Positions 1 to 5,420 of a stretch of DNA of 11,817 nucleotides are shown one piece after another. The stretch covers positions 1 to 11,817 of the forward strand of contig JAGFXS010000024.1 of assembly GCA_017861415.1 (NCBI GenBank), given 5' to 3'. The stretch's first letter is position 1; each line of letters begins with the position of its first letter. The DNA is from Bacillota bacterium. GTDB taxonomy: Bacteria; Bacillota; Clostridia; Oscillospirales; Oscillospiraceae. Under the pieces are notes generated by a model that saw nothing but the letters and a program-made list of their open reading frames with translations, was not told the DNA's origin and ran no database searches. The translations under genes were made by a program, and so were the position numbers.

Positions 1-404
1 GGATTGGGCACCGGAAAGAAGAAGGCCGCATAGGAGGGCCCCTCCTCCAGCAGTTTTAGCAGGGCGTTCTGCCCGCTGGGGTTCATGGTTTCCGCCGTAC
101 TGATGATATAGACCTTAAAGGCACCCTCATTGGGTCTAATATAGGCGTCTGTCCGCATGGCGCGGATCTGATCCACCTTCAACGTCTCTCCCGGAACACC
201 CACATGGATGATGTCCGGGTGGATACCCTCCAGTGCCTTCCGGCAATGGGGGCAGACGCCGCAGGGGGGTGTCTCTCCGGTACAGAGATAGGCTCTGGCG
301 GTCTCTTCCGCCAGCTCCCTTCGATTCTCTCCGGTGAAGATCAAGGCCGAAGGATAGCGAGTCCGACCCAGGGCAGATTCCCGGCCCTCCTTGGATTGTA
401 CCAC
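1..404 (-). CDS. holB: DNA polymerase III subunit delta-prime (clamp loader), N-terminal part, runs off the left edge
   Basis: Only about 134 N-terminal residues lie in the window. Reading the minus strand gives SALIFTGEN near residue 18, a four-cysteine C-x6-C-x2-C-x2-C cluster with CGVCPHC, then GIHPDII, VDQIRAMR, AYIRPNEG and NALLKLLEEGPS. This is the AAA+ delta-prime/DnaX pattern with its zinc module, and VDQIR...QNALLKLLEE is diagnostic. The subunit belongs to the clamp loader that puts the DnaN ring on primed DNA. The usual Walker A GxxGxGKT is absent: TGENRRELAEE stands in its place, so this is probably a non-ATP-binding subunit, as is known for E. coli delta-prime. I chose the GTG at 404 because AGAGGGG lies 6 nt upstream. 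In-frame ATGs at 449 and 443 also exist but have no Shine-Dalgarno site. The gene follows the hydrolase stop by 78 nt with no terminator seen, so co-transcription is likely. Confidence 0.82.
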   Translation of the reverse strand, partial: MVQSKEGRESALGRTRYPSALIFTGENRRELAEETARAYLCTGETPPCGVCPHCRKALEGIHPDIIHVGVPGETLKVDQIRAMRTDAYIRPNEGAFKVYIISTAETMNPSGQNALLKLLEEGPSYAAFFFPVPN

Positions 405-482
405 AACATCCCCCTCTTTACACCTGAGATTCTTCCCATTCATCCACATATGTATCACATTTATTGGGCCGATCAGACCGCC

Positions 483-1424
483 TTAGCCATAGAATGCTCG
501 ACGCAGCGCCGCGTAGCTCAGTTCATAGGCCTTCTGGCTAATCCGAGCCTCGGGGACGCCAAGCTCAAAGCAGTGGAAGGCACCGGGGAACACATGGCAC
601 TCCACCGGGATTCCCGCCTGGAGAAGCCGTGCCCAGAAGGCCATGTTCTCGTCCCGCACGGGATCCAATTCCCCCACAAAGGAGAAGGCTGGGGGCAGAT
701 CCCTCAGGTTCCGGCAGAGAGCCGGAGCATCGTAGTAGTCCACGGCCTTATCCTCACAGAGATAGAGATCCCAGGAGGTACGGTTGTTCTCGTAGCACCA
801 AACTTTTTGGGAGGTGATCTCCTGGCTGGAGGGCGTCTCCAGATGCCAGTCCAGCTCCCCGTAGAGAGGCATCTGCAGGCATAGCTTGGGGCCATTTCGA
901 TCCCGGGCCATCATAGCCAGAGCCGCCGTGATGGTGCCCCCCGCAGAGAGTCCCGCTGCTGCCAGGCGGGTGGGATCAACCCCAATGGATGCTGCGTTTT
1001 CATGCACCCACAAAAGCGCTGCATAGGCGTCCTCCACCGGGGCGGGAGCCTTCCACTTGGGGGCCAGACGATACTCCACCGAGATGACCACGCAGCCCAC
1101 AGCCTTCACATATCGCTGGCACAGGCTCTCCTGCCGGTAAACACTGCCAAAGAGAAACCCTCCGCCGTGGAAAAACAGCAGACCTGGGGCAGGGCCCGTC
1201 CCTTCTTGGGGGGCATAGCACCGCAGCTTGATGGACGGCGCACCTTGAGGCCCGGGGATGGTTTCTTCCCAGGTTCGCACCGCCGGATCCTCCCGCAGGG
1301 CCTCTAGCTCCAAAGTATTCATTTTTTCCACAAAGTCTTCTAAATTGTCGAAATCAAAGCCGGGGGATGCATCATACCAGCGTAACAGCTCTGGATCTAT
1401 GCGGCTTCTTAGGCGATCTTCCAT
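483..1424 (-). CDS. alpha/beta hydrolase, HSL (family IV) esterase/lipase type
   Basis: A 313-aa cytoplasmic-looking protein with no signal peptide. It shows the HSL-family oxyanion-hole motif HGGGF at residues 86-90. The nucleophile elbow is GLSAGG at 158-163 with Ser160. The presumed catalytic acid is Asp254 in GELDPVRDE and the His is His284 in FPGAFHCF. The YRLAP motif at 118-122 and the PVEDAYAAL helix are also typical. The family hydrolyses short acyl esters or amides, but the natural substrate cannot be read from the sequence. GDSAGG is usual in this family, so Leu159 before the serine is a mild oddity. A good Shine-Dalgarno (AAGGGAGG) lies 8 nt before the ATG. The gene sits 126 nt after jag behind a strong hairpin and directly before the holB-like gene. 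Nothing links it to replication, and it looks like a lineage-specific passenger in the origin neighbourhood. Confidence 0.88.
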   Translation of the reverse strand: MEDRLRSRIDPELLRWYDASPGFDFDNLEDFVEKMNTLELEALREDPAVRTWEETIPGPQGAPSIKLRCYAPQEGTGPAPGLLFFHGGGFLFGSVYRQESLCQRYVKAVGCVVISVEYRLAPKWKAPAPVEDAYAALLWVHENAASIGVDPTRLAAAGLSAGGTITAALAMMARDRNGPKLCLQMPLYGELDWHLETPSSQEITSQKVWCYENNRTSWDLYLCEDKAVDYYDAPALCRNLRDLPPAFSFVGELDPVRDENMAFWARLLQAGIPVECHVFPGAFHCFELGVPEARISQKAYELSYAALRRAFYG

Positions 1425-1439
1425 GAACGAGGGCCTCCC

Positions 1440-1490
1440 TTATGATTCCCTGCCGGTTCCATTCCCCAACCACGGGGCACCCGGCAGAAC
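1440..1490 (-). repeat. imperfect stem-loop in the leader of the hydrolase gene
   Basis: CTGCCGG near 1449-1455 pairs with CCGGCAG near 1479-1485, and there is a CCCC/GGGG pairing inside. The hairpin sits between the jag terminator-like stem and the hydrolase ribosome binding site. It could be a second, weaker terminator for the upstream operon or a 5-prime-UTR structure. It has no U-run, so the role is open. Confidence 0.35.
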
Positions 1491-1503
1491 CCGATTACAG
1501 ACA

Positions 1504-1531
1504 GCGCGGCGGGAGCCCTCTCCCGCCGCGC
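1504..1531 (-). terminator. GC-rich hairpin after jag, likely end of the rpmH-jag operon
   Basis: A perfect 12-bp inverted repeat, with arms 1504-1515 and 1520-1531 and a 4-nt loop, starts about 20 nt after the jag stop. On the minus strand the stem is followed by TGTCTGTAATC, which is only weakly T-rich. It is therefore a strong stem without a classical U-tract. It probably terminates or attenuates the upstream operon before the hydrolase. The plus-strand side has no T-run immediately after the stem. Confidence 0.5.
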
Positions 1532-1550
1532 GACATCAGGCGCTTTTCAC

Positions 1551-2423
1551 TTAGTATTTATGCTTGCCTTTGGTGTAGGCAACCACCGTGCGACGATTTG
1601 GCTCGGTTCCTGTGGAGTAAGTCACCACATCAGGGAACTCCTGCAAGGCTTCATGAATCACATGGCGCTCGTAGGCGTTCATGGGCTCCAGGGTGATGTT
1701 CTTACGATACTTCACAACCTTGCCTGCCACTTTCTCCGCCAGACGGCGGAGAGATTCCTCACGCTTGGCACGATAGTTTTCCACATCAATGTGGATGCGA
1801 ATCCGCTTGGTGCGGCTGCGGTTTACGGAGTAGTTAGTAAGCTGCTGAATAGCATCTAGGGTCTCACCCCGGTGGCCGATGAGGGCGCCCAGCTGGTCAC
1901 CCTCCAAATAAACCTGATAGCCGCCCTCAGCCCGTGCCTCAATACGAGGTGTGGCCTGGACGTCCAGCTGCGTCATCAAGCCGGTGAGAAAACTGTGAAT
2001 CTTCTCCACCGCATCACCGGATGCCGCACTCCCCTCATGGGGCTCCTCCGAGACAGGGGAAGCCACCTGCTGTGCTGGGGCCGCAGTCTGATGGACGGGA
2101 GCCTGAACCTTAGGTGCCGCCTCTTTTGCTGTTTCCTTGATAGGTGCCGTTTCTTTAACGGGCTCCCTCACCGGAGCCTCCTTCACCGGAGCCTCCTTCA
2201 CGACGGCTTCCTTTACGGTTACTTCCTTCTTGGGACGTATCTCGTCGGGTGCCTCGTAGCTCACCTTGACTCTGGCAGGGGTAGAGCCCAGTCCTAAAAA
2301 GCCGCTCTTTGCTCTTTCCAGAATTTCCACGGAAACGTCATCGCGCTCCAGACCTAGCTGAGAAAGGGCAGAGGCAATTGCTGCCTCTTCATTTTTTCCC
2401 GTTGCCTCAATCCATTTTATCAT
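1551..2423 (-). CDS. jag: RNA-binding protein KhpB/Jag (Jag_N, KH and R3H domains)
   Basis: A 290-aa protein. Residues 1-55 form the Jag-N domain, with KSGFLGLG at 39-46. Residues about 60-130 are a low-complexity linker rich in Lys, Glu, Ala and Pro, with five-residue repeats of the APVKE type. The KH domain is at about 137-215, with the GxxG loop as GHRG at 183-186. The R3H domain is at about 222-290, with Arg253-x3-His257. The family binds RNA, partners with KhpA, and in streptococci affects cell division and elongation through a phosphorylated residue. I infer a similar envelope-related RNA role here. It begins 15 nt after the yidC stop, and that stop codon forms part of its own Shine-Dalgarno TAAGGAGG. 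The long charged linker is within the range seen in this family. Confidence 0.95.
   Translation of the reverse strand: MIKWIEATGKNEEAAIASALSQLGLERDDVSVEILERAKSGFLGLGSTPARVKVSYEAPDEIRPKKEVTVKEAVVKEAPVKEAPVREPVKETAPIKETAKEAAPKVQAPVHQTAAPAQQVASPVSEEPHEGSAASGDAVEKIHSFLTGLMTQLDVQATPRIEARAEGGYQVYLEGDQLGALIGHRGETLDAIQQLTNYSVNRSRTKRIRIHIDVENYRAKREESLRRLAEKVAGKVVKYRKNITLEPMNAYERHVIHEALQEFPDVVTYSTGTEPNRRTVVAYTKGKHKY
2170..2199. repeat. 15-bp tandem duplication inside the jag linker
   Basis: The unit ACCGGAGCCTCCTTC occurs twice head to tail (2170-2184 and 2185-2199), with degenerate copies on either side. It encodes the APVKE-type repeats of the Jag linker. Exact DNA identity of the two units suggests a recent slippage duplication. 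Confidence 0.85.
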
Positions 2424-2438
2424 GGCAGTGCTGCCTCC

Positions 2439-3800
2439 TTATTCATCCAACTTTTCGGCAGATTCCTCCAGCACGGCGGAATCCTCCTGAATAACCGGCA
2501 TCTCTTCCTGTGCCGGGGCGGTCACGGCTTCATTGAGCTTCATCCCGTGGGGAAGCTCTTCCTGGGCGGGTCCCTTCTTAACTTTCTTGGACTTCCGCTC
2601 CTCCGTAGCCTTACCCGTGTCTGCTATCTTCGTTTCCTTTTGGGCTGCCGTTTTTTCCCGGATGATATCATCCGGATCACGATAGGGTGTGGTGGGGTGC
2701 CGCTCTCCATCAAAGGTTCTGCCCTTGGCATAGGCACGCATACCCACGCGGCTCTCGGCGATGCCGTCTGTGCTGACGCGCCGCTCCATCTTAATCCGTC
2801 GTGCTTCCTCGGCTTTCTGACGCTTCTGGTCAGCTGCCTGCTTTTTTAGCTCTTTTTCCTTTTCCTTTTGAGCAAGTGCTCGCGCCTCAGCCTCTGCCTT
2901 GGTTTTTCTCACATGCTTCCGTAAGATGCCGATGGAGCAGAATTCCTGCCCGATGGCAAACACGCTGTTCGCTGCCCAGTAAATACCCAGTGCTGCGGGC
3001 AGGGTGAAGCCCAGCCAGAGGGAGATCACAGGCTGAATGATATACATGGAACGGGTGGTGCTGTCCTGCGCCGCATTGTGGGTGCCCAGAACCCGGCGGT
3101 TAATGTAGGTGGTGATCATCATGGAAGCCAATGCTGCAATGGCAGCGAAAATGGGGATGAGAAACAAGCCCACTTCGCCCCAGGTCATAGCCACATCTTT
3201 GCTAAAGAAAGCCATATCGGGTATCTTCGATAAGTTCATGCCGAAGAAAGTGAAGTCGATTGGTCCGCCATGGGCGGTAATTTTTGCAGCAATGTCCGGC
3301 AGGGCCACCTGAATCTCACCAAAGCGATCATACACCTGCTGGGCAATGGTAAGCTGTGCCACAGATGTGGTAGCAGTGCCAGTCGCTGCGCCTGCGCCCT
3401 GAATAAAGGTAATCAGCTGCTCAAGCTCCCCGCCTGCCTTGGTGGTCAGATTCAGCAGATAGGTAAAGGGCTGACTCAAAATGAAGTACAGCGCCATGAG
3501 GATGGGAATAGGCGCCATGGACCAGATACATCCACCGGAAGGCTTGACGTTCTCCGTGGTGTAAAGGTTCTGCAACTCAATGCTGTAGCGCTGGCGGTCG
3601 CTGCCGTATTTCTGCTGGAGCGCCTTCTGCTTATCGGACAGACGGCTCATGTCCAGCATGCCCTTTCTCCCTCGGATGGAGATGGGGAACAGAATAATCT
3701 TAAAGATCAGGCCAAACAGAATGATGGCCAGACCGTAGCTTCCTGTAATGGCATAGAGCCAACCCAGAAGTAGTGAAAAGGGCTTCAAAATTATCGTCAT
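2439..3800 (-). CDS. yidC: membrane protein insertase YidC/Oxa1 family
   Basis: A 453-aa polytopic membrane protein. The first hydrophobic block (about 8-40) ends in the conserved LFPISIRGRKGM. The cytoplasmic coiled-coil loop follows at about 52-82 (QQKYG...LYTTENVKPSGGC). Next come MAPIPILMALYFILSQP at about 95-111, a variable extracytoplasmic stretch at about 118-205, and further membrane segments at about 209-233 and 251-290 (PALGIYWAANSVFAIGQ). The tail from about 291 to 453 is long, cytoplasmic and highly charged: Lys/Arg-rich first, then acidic. The protein inserts and folds membrane proteins with or without SecYEG. There is no lipoprotein signal peptide of the B. subtilis SpoIIIJ type. 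The residue where many homologues carry the groove arginine appears to be Lys34. A GGAGG site lies 10 nt before the ATG. yidD lies 113 nt upstream. Confidence 0.95.
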   Translation of the reverse strand: MTIILKPFSLLLGWLYAITGSYGLAIILFGLIFKIILFPISIRGRKGMLDMSRLSDKQKALQQKYGSDRQRYSIELQNLYTTENVKPSGGCIWSMAPIPILMALYFILSQPFTYLLNLTTKAGGELEQLITFIQGAGAATGTATTSVAQLTIAQQVYDRFGEIQVALPDIAAKITAHGGPIDFTFFGMNLSKIPDMAFFSKDVAMTWGEVGLFLIPIFAAIAALASMMITTYINRRVLGTHNAAQDSTTRSMYIIQPVISLWLGFTLPAALGIYWAANSVFAIGQEFCSIGILRKHVRKTKAEAEARALAQKEKEKELKKQAADQKRQKAEEARRIKMERRVSTDGIAESRVGMRAYAKGRTFDGERHPTTPYRDPDDIIREKTAAQKETKIADTGKATEERKSKKVKKGPAQEELPHGMKLNEAVTAPAQEEMPVIQEDSAVLEESAEKLDE

Positions 3801-3913
3801 ATTGTCATTGCCTCCAAGTTACTTTGCTGAAGAACAAGTTGTCCCCTTCGTTCGGCACTCCGATGTTATCCTGAAAGCGCGACGGGCCTTGCCGCTGATC
3901 CGCAGGAGCCGGT

Positions 3914-4132
3914 TTAGGGCACAGGATCGTATTCAATTGACTTCTGCCGGTGAAAAGGATTACAGCGCAGAATCCGCCGGAGGGCAAGCCAGCCGCCACG
4001 CCACGCCCCATACTTTTCAATGGCCTCCATGGCGTAGGCCGAGCAGGTGGGAATGTAGCGGCAGCGGGGGGCGATTCCCGGTGAGATAAACTTCCGATAG
4101 AAACGGATGAGCCATAAAAAAAGCCCTTTCAT
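3914..4132 (-). CDS. yidD: membrane protein insertion efficiency factor YidD
   Basis: A 72-aa protein with the YidD signature almost intact: [10 protein letters not shown] (9-18), [11 protein letters not shown] (24-34), EAIEKYG (36-42) and RRILRCNPF (52-60). It carries three conserved cysteines (24, 30, 57) and an amphipathic hydrophobic N-terminus. The family is a small membrane-associated helper for YidC-dependent insertion. The ATG overlaps the end of rnpA by 4 nt (ATGA), and AGGAGAGGGAGA within the rnpA end supplies the Shine-Dalgarno, so the two are translationally coupled. The order rnpA-yidD-yidC is the usual one. Confidence 0.95.
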   Translation of the reverse strand: MKGLFLWLIRFYRKFISPGIAPRCRYIPTCSAYAMEAIEKYGAWRGGWLALRRILRCNPFHRQKSIEYDPVP

Positions 4133-4518
4133 TTCTCTCCCTCTCCTTTGAGCACAGCAGCCTGGTGCGCTACAGTTTCTTCAGTCCGGAGTAACTTTGC
4201 CCGCTTAGCCAGTCCCAATAGACTGTGCTCCAGTTCCCGGTAGCTGCTGTGTACCGCCCGTACCCGGGCCACCACCACAAGATCATGTCCGGGCATAAAC
4301 CGTTCCTCATTGGTCCGGTAAATCTCCCGCAGCCGGCGGCGAACCAGGTTCCGCTTTACAGCCTTACCCAGCTTGCCCCCAACCGTAATCCCCAGCCGGT
4401 TTTCTTTGCCGCCGTTTTTCCGCCAATACAGGGCCAGATATGGGGAAACCTCACTTTTTCCCTTGGCATATAACCGGCGGAACTGCCGGTTCTCCTTTAA
4501 GGAAACCGTATATTTCAC
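4129..4518 (-). CDS. rnpA: ribonuclease P protein component
   Basis: A 129-aa basic protein that binds the RNase P catalytic RNA and helps mature the 5-prime ends of tRNAs. [18 protein letters not shown] (40-57) leads into the RNR-type motif [11 protein letters not shown] (55-65), and GHDLVVVAR (77-85) is the conserved central strand. The start is GTG at 4518-4516, not ATG: AAGGGGA sits about 7 nt upstream, and the first residues read [17 protein letters not shown], as expected for the family. The N-terminal aromatic tract (FRRLY) is present. It follows rpmH by 151 nt, a longer gap than usual for this pair. The last 4 nt overlap yidD. Confidence 0.96.
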   Translation of the reverse strand: MKYTVSLKENRQFRRLYAKGKSEVSPYLALYWRKNGGKENRLGITVGGKLGKAVKRNLVRRRLREIYRTNEERFMPGHDLVVVARVRAVHSSYRELEHSLLGLAKRAKLLRTEETVAHQAAVLKGEGEK

Positions 4519-4669
4519 GTGATCTTCCCCTTTTACCCTTCAGACATCCGCCTTGCCCGTGCATCTTTAGCATGGCACAGGTAGGCCTGTCTTTTCCCGG
4601 ATGCTTCGCAGGGGCGGTGGAATCCTGCTCCCCCGCCCCCTTTGGATTTCTATGCGATTTGCCCAATCA
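4519..4669 (-). other. rpmH-rnpA intergenic region with weak hairpins
   Basis: This is 151 nt of non-coding sequence on the minus strand. A possible GGGGCGG/CCGCCCC stem begins shortly after the rpmH stop, and a small ACAGG/CCTGT hairpin lies further on. Neither has a U-run, so neither is called a terminator. They may stabilise the short rpmH message or partly attenuate into rnpA. The open frame crossing this gap (4451-4666) does not resemble a protein. Confidence 0.4.
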
Positions 4670-4804
4670 TCAGTGGGTTAGCCGGGCGCGGCCCCGGGCA
4701 CGGCGACGTGCCAGAACCTTGCGACCATTTCTGTCGGCCATACGCTTCCGAAAACCGTGCTCCTTGGAGCGCTGACGCTTCTTAGGCTGATAGGTACGAA
4801 CCAT
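4670..4804 (-). CDS. rpmH: 50S ribosomal protein L34
   Basis: A 44-aa highly basic protein of exactly the usual L34 length. It starts [18 protein letters not shown] and continues RKRM...[19 protein letters not shown] before TGA at 4672-4670. [19 protein letters not shown] and [10 protein letters not shown] are the family signature. AGGAGGTG ends 7 nt before the ATG at 4804. It is first in the left-arm operon, downstream of a near-consensus promoter and a structured leader. The gene is short enough to be missed by length-filtered gene calling. Confidence 0.97.
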   Translation of the reverse strand: MVRTYQPKKRQRSKEHGFRKRMADRNGRKVLARRRARGRARLTH

Positions 4805-4823
4805 GACGATACACCTCCTGTAT

Positions 4824-4902
4824 CTTGTTACAAGCGGCAAAGCCGCCCTCCACGAACAGGATGTCCCGGAAACACAGGCCCGTTCCCAAGTCTTTCATCC
4901 TG
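4824..4902 (-). promoter_or_regulatory. structured 5-prime leader of rpmH
   Basis: Between the predicted transcription start (about 4958) and the rpmH Shine-Dalgarno there are three inverted repeats: CAGGATG (4857-4863) with CATCCTG (4896-4902), enclosing GGAA/TTCC (4868-4871 with 4883-4886); GCGGC/GCCGC (4834-4838 with 4842-4846) with a 3-nt loop; and the near-palindrome CTTGTTACAAG (4824-4834), next to the AGGAGG site. Overlap of the last two makes them mutually exclusive. This suggests a regulated ribosomal-protein leader, but I do not recognise a named family. Confidence 0.4.
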
Positions 4903-4964
4903 CGGTCGTCACTGTAAAATGCGCTGGCTGCCCATAGGGGGCAGAGTAACTCAGCGTGATGAAT

Positions 4965-4993
4965 ATTATAACGGAAAGAAAAAGCATCGTCAA
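4965..4993 (-). promoter_or_regulatory. sigma-A type promoter for rpmH
   Basis: On the minus strand TTGACG (4993-4988) and TATAAT (4970-4965) are separated by exactly 17 bp, which is 5/6 and 6/6 matches to the housekeeping consensus. Transcription would start near 4958 and leave a leader of about 150 nt before rpmH. Confidence 0.85.
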
Positions 4994-5120
4994 CCTCATT
5001 TTTTGCTCAAAGAGCTCCCTTTTTCAAAAATATGATGTTATTTCAGTAAAAACCCCACATCTTGTGCAATTATTCCCTCGCACCCTGAAAAATAAATATC
5101 AACGGTGTTTGTCGGGCAGC

Positions 5121-5148
5121 TTGATAGTTCTTACATTATTAAAATAAT
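5121..5148 (+). promoter_or_regulatory. candidate distal promoter for dnaA
   Basis: TTGATA (5121-5126) and AATAAT (5143-5148) are spaced by 16 bp, each one mismatch from the sigma-A consensus. It would start transcripts about 45 nt upstream of those from the proximal promoter. The site also overlaps an AT palindrome, so the resemblance could be fortuitous. Confidence 0.45.
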
Positions 5149-5165
5149 TATCCCCATAAAATTTC

Positions 5166-5194
5166 TTGCTCTTTGGCCCTCTTTTTGGTATAAT
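5166..5194 (+). promoter_or_regulatory. candidate proximal promoter for dnaA
   Basis: A perfect TATAAT (5189-5194), preceded by GG, lies 17 bp after TTGCTC (5166-5171), a 3/6 match to the -35. Transcription would begin near 5201, giving a leader of about 220 nt before the dnaA ATG. It is the last good promoter-like element before dnaA. Confidence 0.65.
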
Positions 5195-5215
5195 GATTCT
5201 CGTGAATCTGCTCCC

Positions 5216-5256
5216 TGTGGAGGAAAAGATCCTACCCGCCCCTTGTGGAGGAAAAG
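5216..5256 (+). repeat. two direct copies of TGTGGAGGAAAAG in the dnaA leader
   Basis: Exact 13-bp repeats lie at 5216-5228 and 5244-5256, 28 bp apart. Each contains AGGAAAAG, which resembles the purine core of the dnaA Shine-Dalgarno (AGGAAAGAAGG). Neither has a start codon at normal spacing. As DNA, TGTGGAGGA is two mismatches from an inverted DnaA box, so a protein-binding role is also possible. Confidence 0.75.
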
Positions 5257-5257
5257 G

Positions 5258-5413
5258 CTTCTTTCCTATGAATTTCAATATGGGGGCGCCCACTCGAATG
5301 CGTGATGCCCTCGTCTGGCACAGAAAGGGCAGCGCATTCCTTGTTTCATAGATTGAGACGCCGCACGAGCGGCGTTTTGTATCCAGTTGGACGCATTCCA
5401 TTCAGGAAAGAAG
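5258..5413 (+). promoter_or_regulatory. predicted long-range RNA structure that could mask the dnaA ribosome binding site
   Basis: CTTCTTTCCT (5258-5267) is the exact reverse complement of AGGAAAGAAG (5404-5413), the dnaA Shine-Dalgarno region. After a 2-nt bulge, GAA (5270-5272) can continue the helix with TTC (5401-5403). Nested inside, GAATGCGT (5296-5303) is the exact reverse complement of ACGCATTC (5391-5398). Inside that are a TGCCCT/AGGGCA hairpin (5306-5311 with 5326-5331) and the 5358-5375 hairpin. A competing fold pairs TTTCCT (5262-5267) with AGGAAA (5249-5254), which would free the Shine-Dalgarno. Pairings were found by eye, and no folding energy was computed. Confidence 0.5.
5355..5380 (+). 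terminator. terminator-like hairpin inside the dnaA leader
   Basis: ACGCCGC (5358-5364) and GCGGCGT (5369-5375) form a perfect 7-bp stem with the loop ACGA, followed by TTTGT. The stem is GC-rich and the T-run is short. The T-run is only on the plus-strand side, so the element points towards dnaA. No annotated gene precedes it on this strand. It is therefore either an attenuator of dnaA or the end of a small RNA of about 175 nt. Confidence 0.5.
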
Positions 5414-5420
5414 GTCGCAT

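Larger units (their letters stand above)
4805..5420. other. divergent intergenic region between rpmH and dnaA
   Basis: This 616-nt region has no convincing protein gene. From left to right it holds the rpmH leader, the rpmH promoter, an AT-rich stretch (about 4960-5195), two candidate dnaA promoters, and the long dnaA leader with repeats and hairpins. I see only one weak DnaA-box-like 9-mer here (TTATCCCCA at 5148-5156, one mismatch). The box cluster is in the dnaA-dnaN gap instead. The AT-rich part includes the palindrome ATTATT-AA-AATAAT at 5135-5148. Confidence 0.7.

Noticed and set aside
204..884. 226-residue plus-strand open frame
   Set aside because: It is antisense to the hydrolase and the holB-like gene, both of which carry clear family motifs on the minus strand.
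2170..2199. CRISPR-like or regulatory tandem repeat
   Set aside because: There are only two exact 15-bp units in frame inside the jag linker, so this is a coding repeat.
3805..4020. 71-residue minus-strand open frame between yidD and yidC
   Set aside because: It overlaps yidD in another frame and has no recognisable motif. The gap itself shows no ribosome binding site other than that of yidC.
4451..4666. 71-residue minus-strand open frame in the rpmH-rnpA gap
   Set aside because: It overlaps the rnpA start in another frame, has no Shine-Dalgarno and resembles no known protein.
5148..5156. TTATCCCCA as a functional DnaA box upstream of dnaA
   Set aside because: It is isolated, has one mismatch in the critical CACA half, and sits in AT-rich promoter DNA with no neighbouring boxes.
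5166..5351. 61-residue open frame in the dnaA leader, or its 27-residue ATG version from 5268, as a leader peptide
   Set aside because: It starts inside the -35/-10 region or lacks a properly spaced Shine-Dalgarno (GGAGG is 16 nt from the ATG). The composition is not protein-like. A leader peptide ending just before the hairpin remains only a remote possibility.
5195..5380. SRP RNA or 6S RNA gene upstream of dnaA
   Set aside because: The conserved SRP apical motif (GGAAG/AGCAGC with GUCAGG) is absent, and no long 6S-like rod with a central bubble was apparent.
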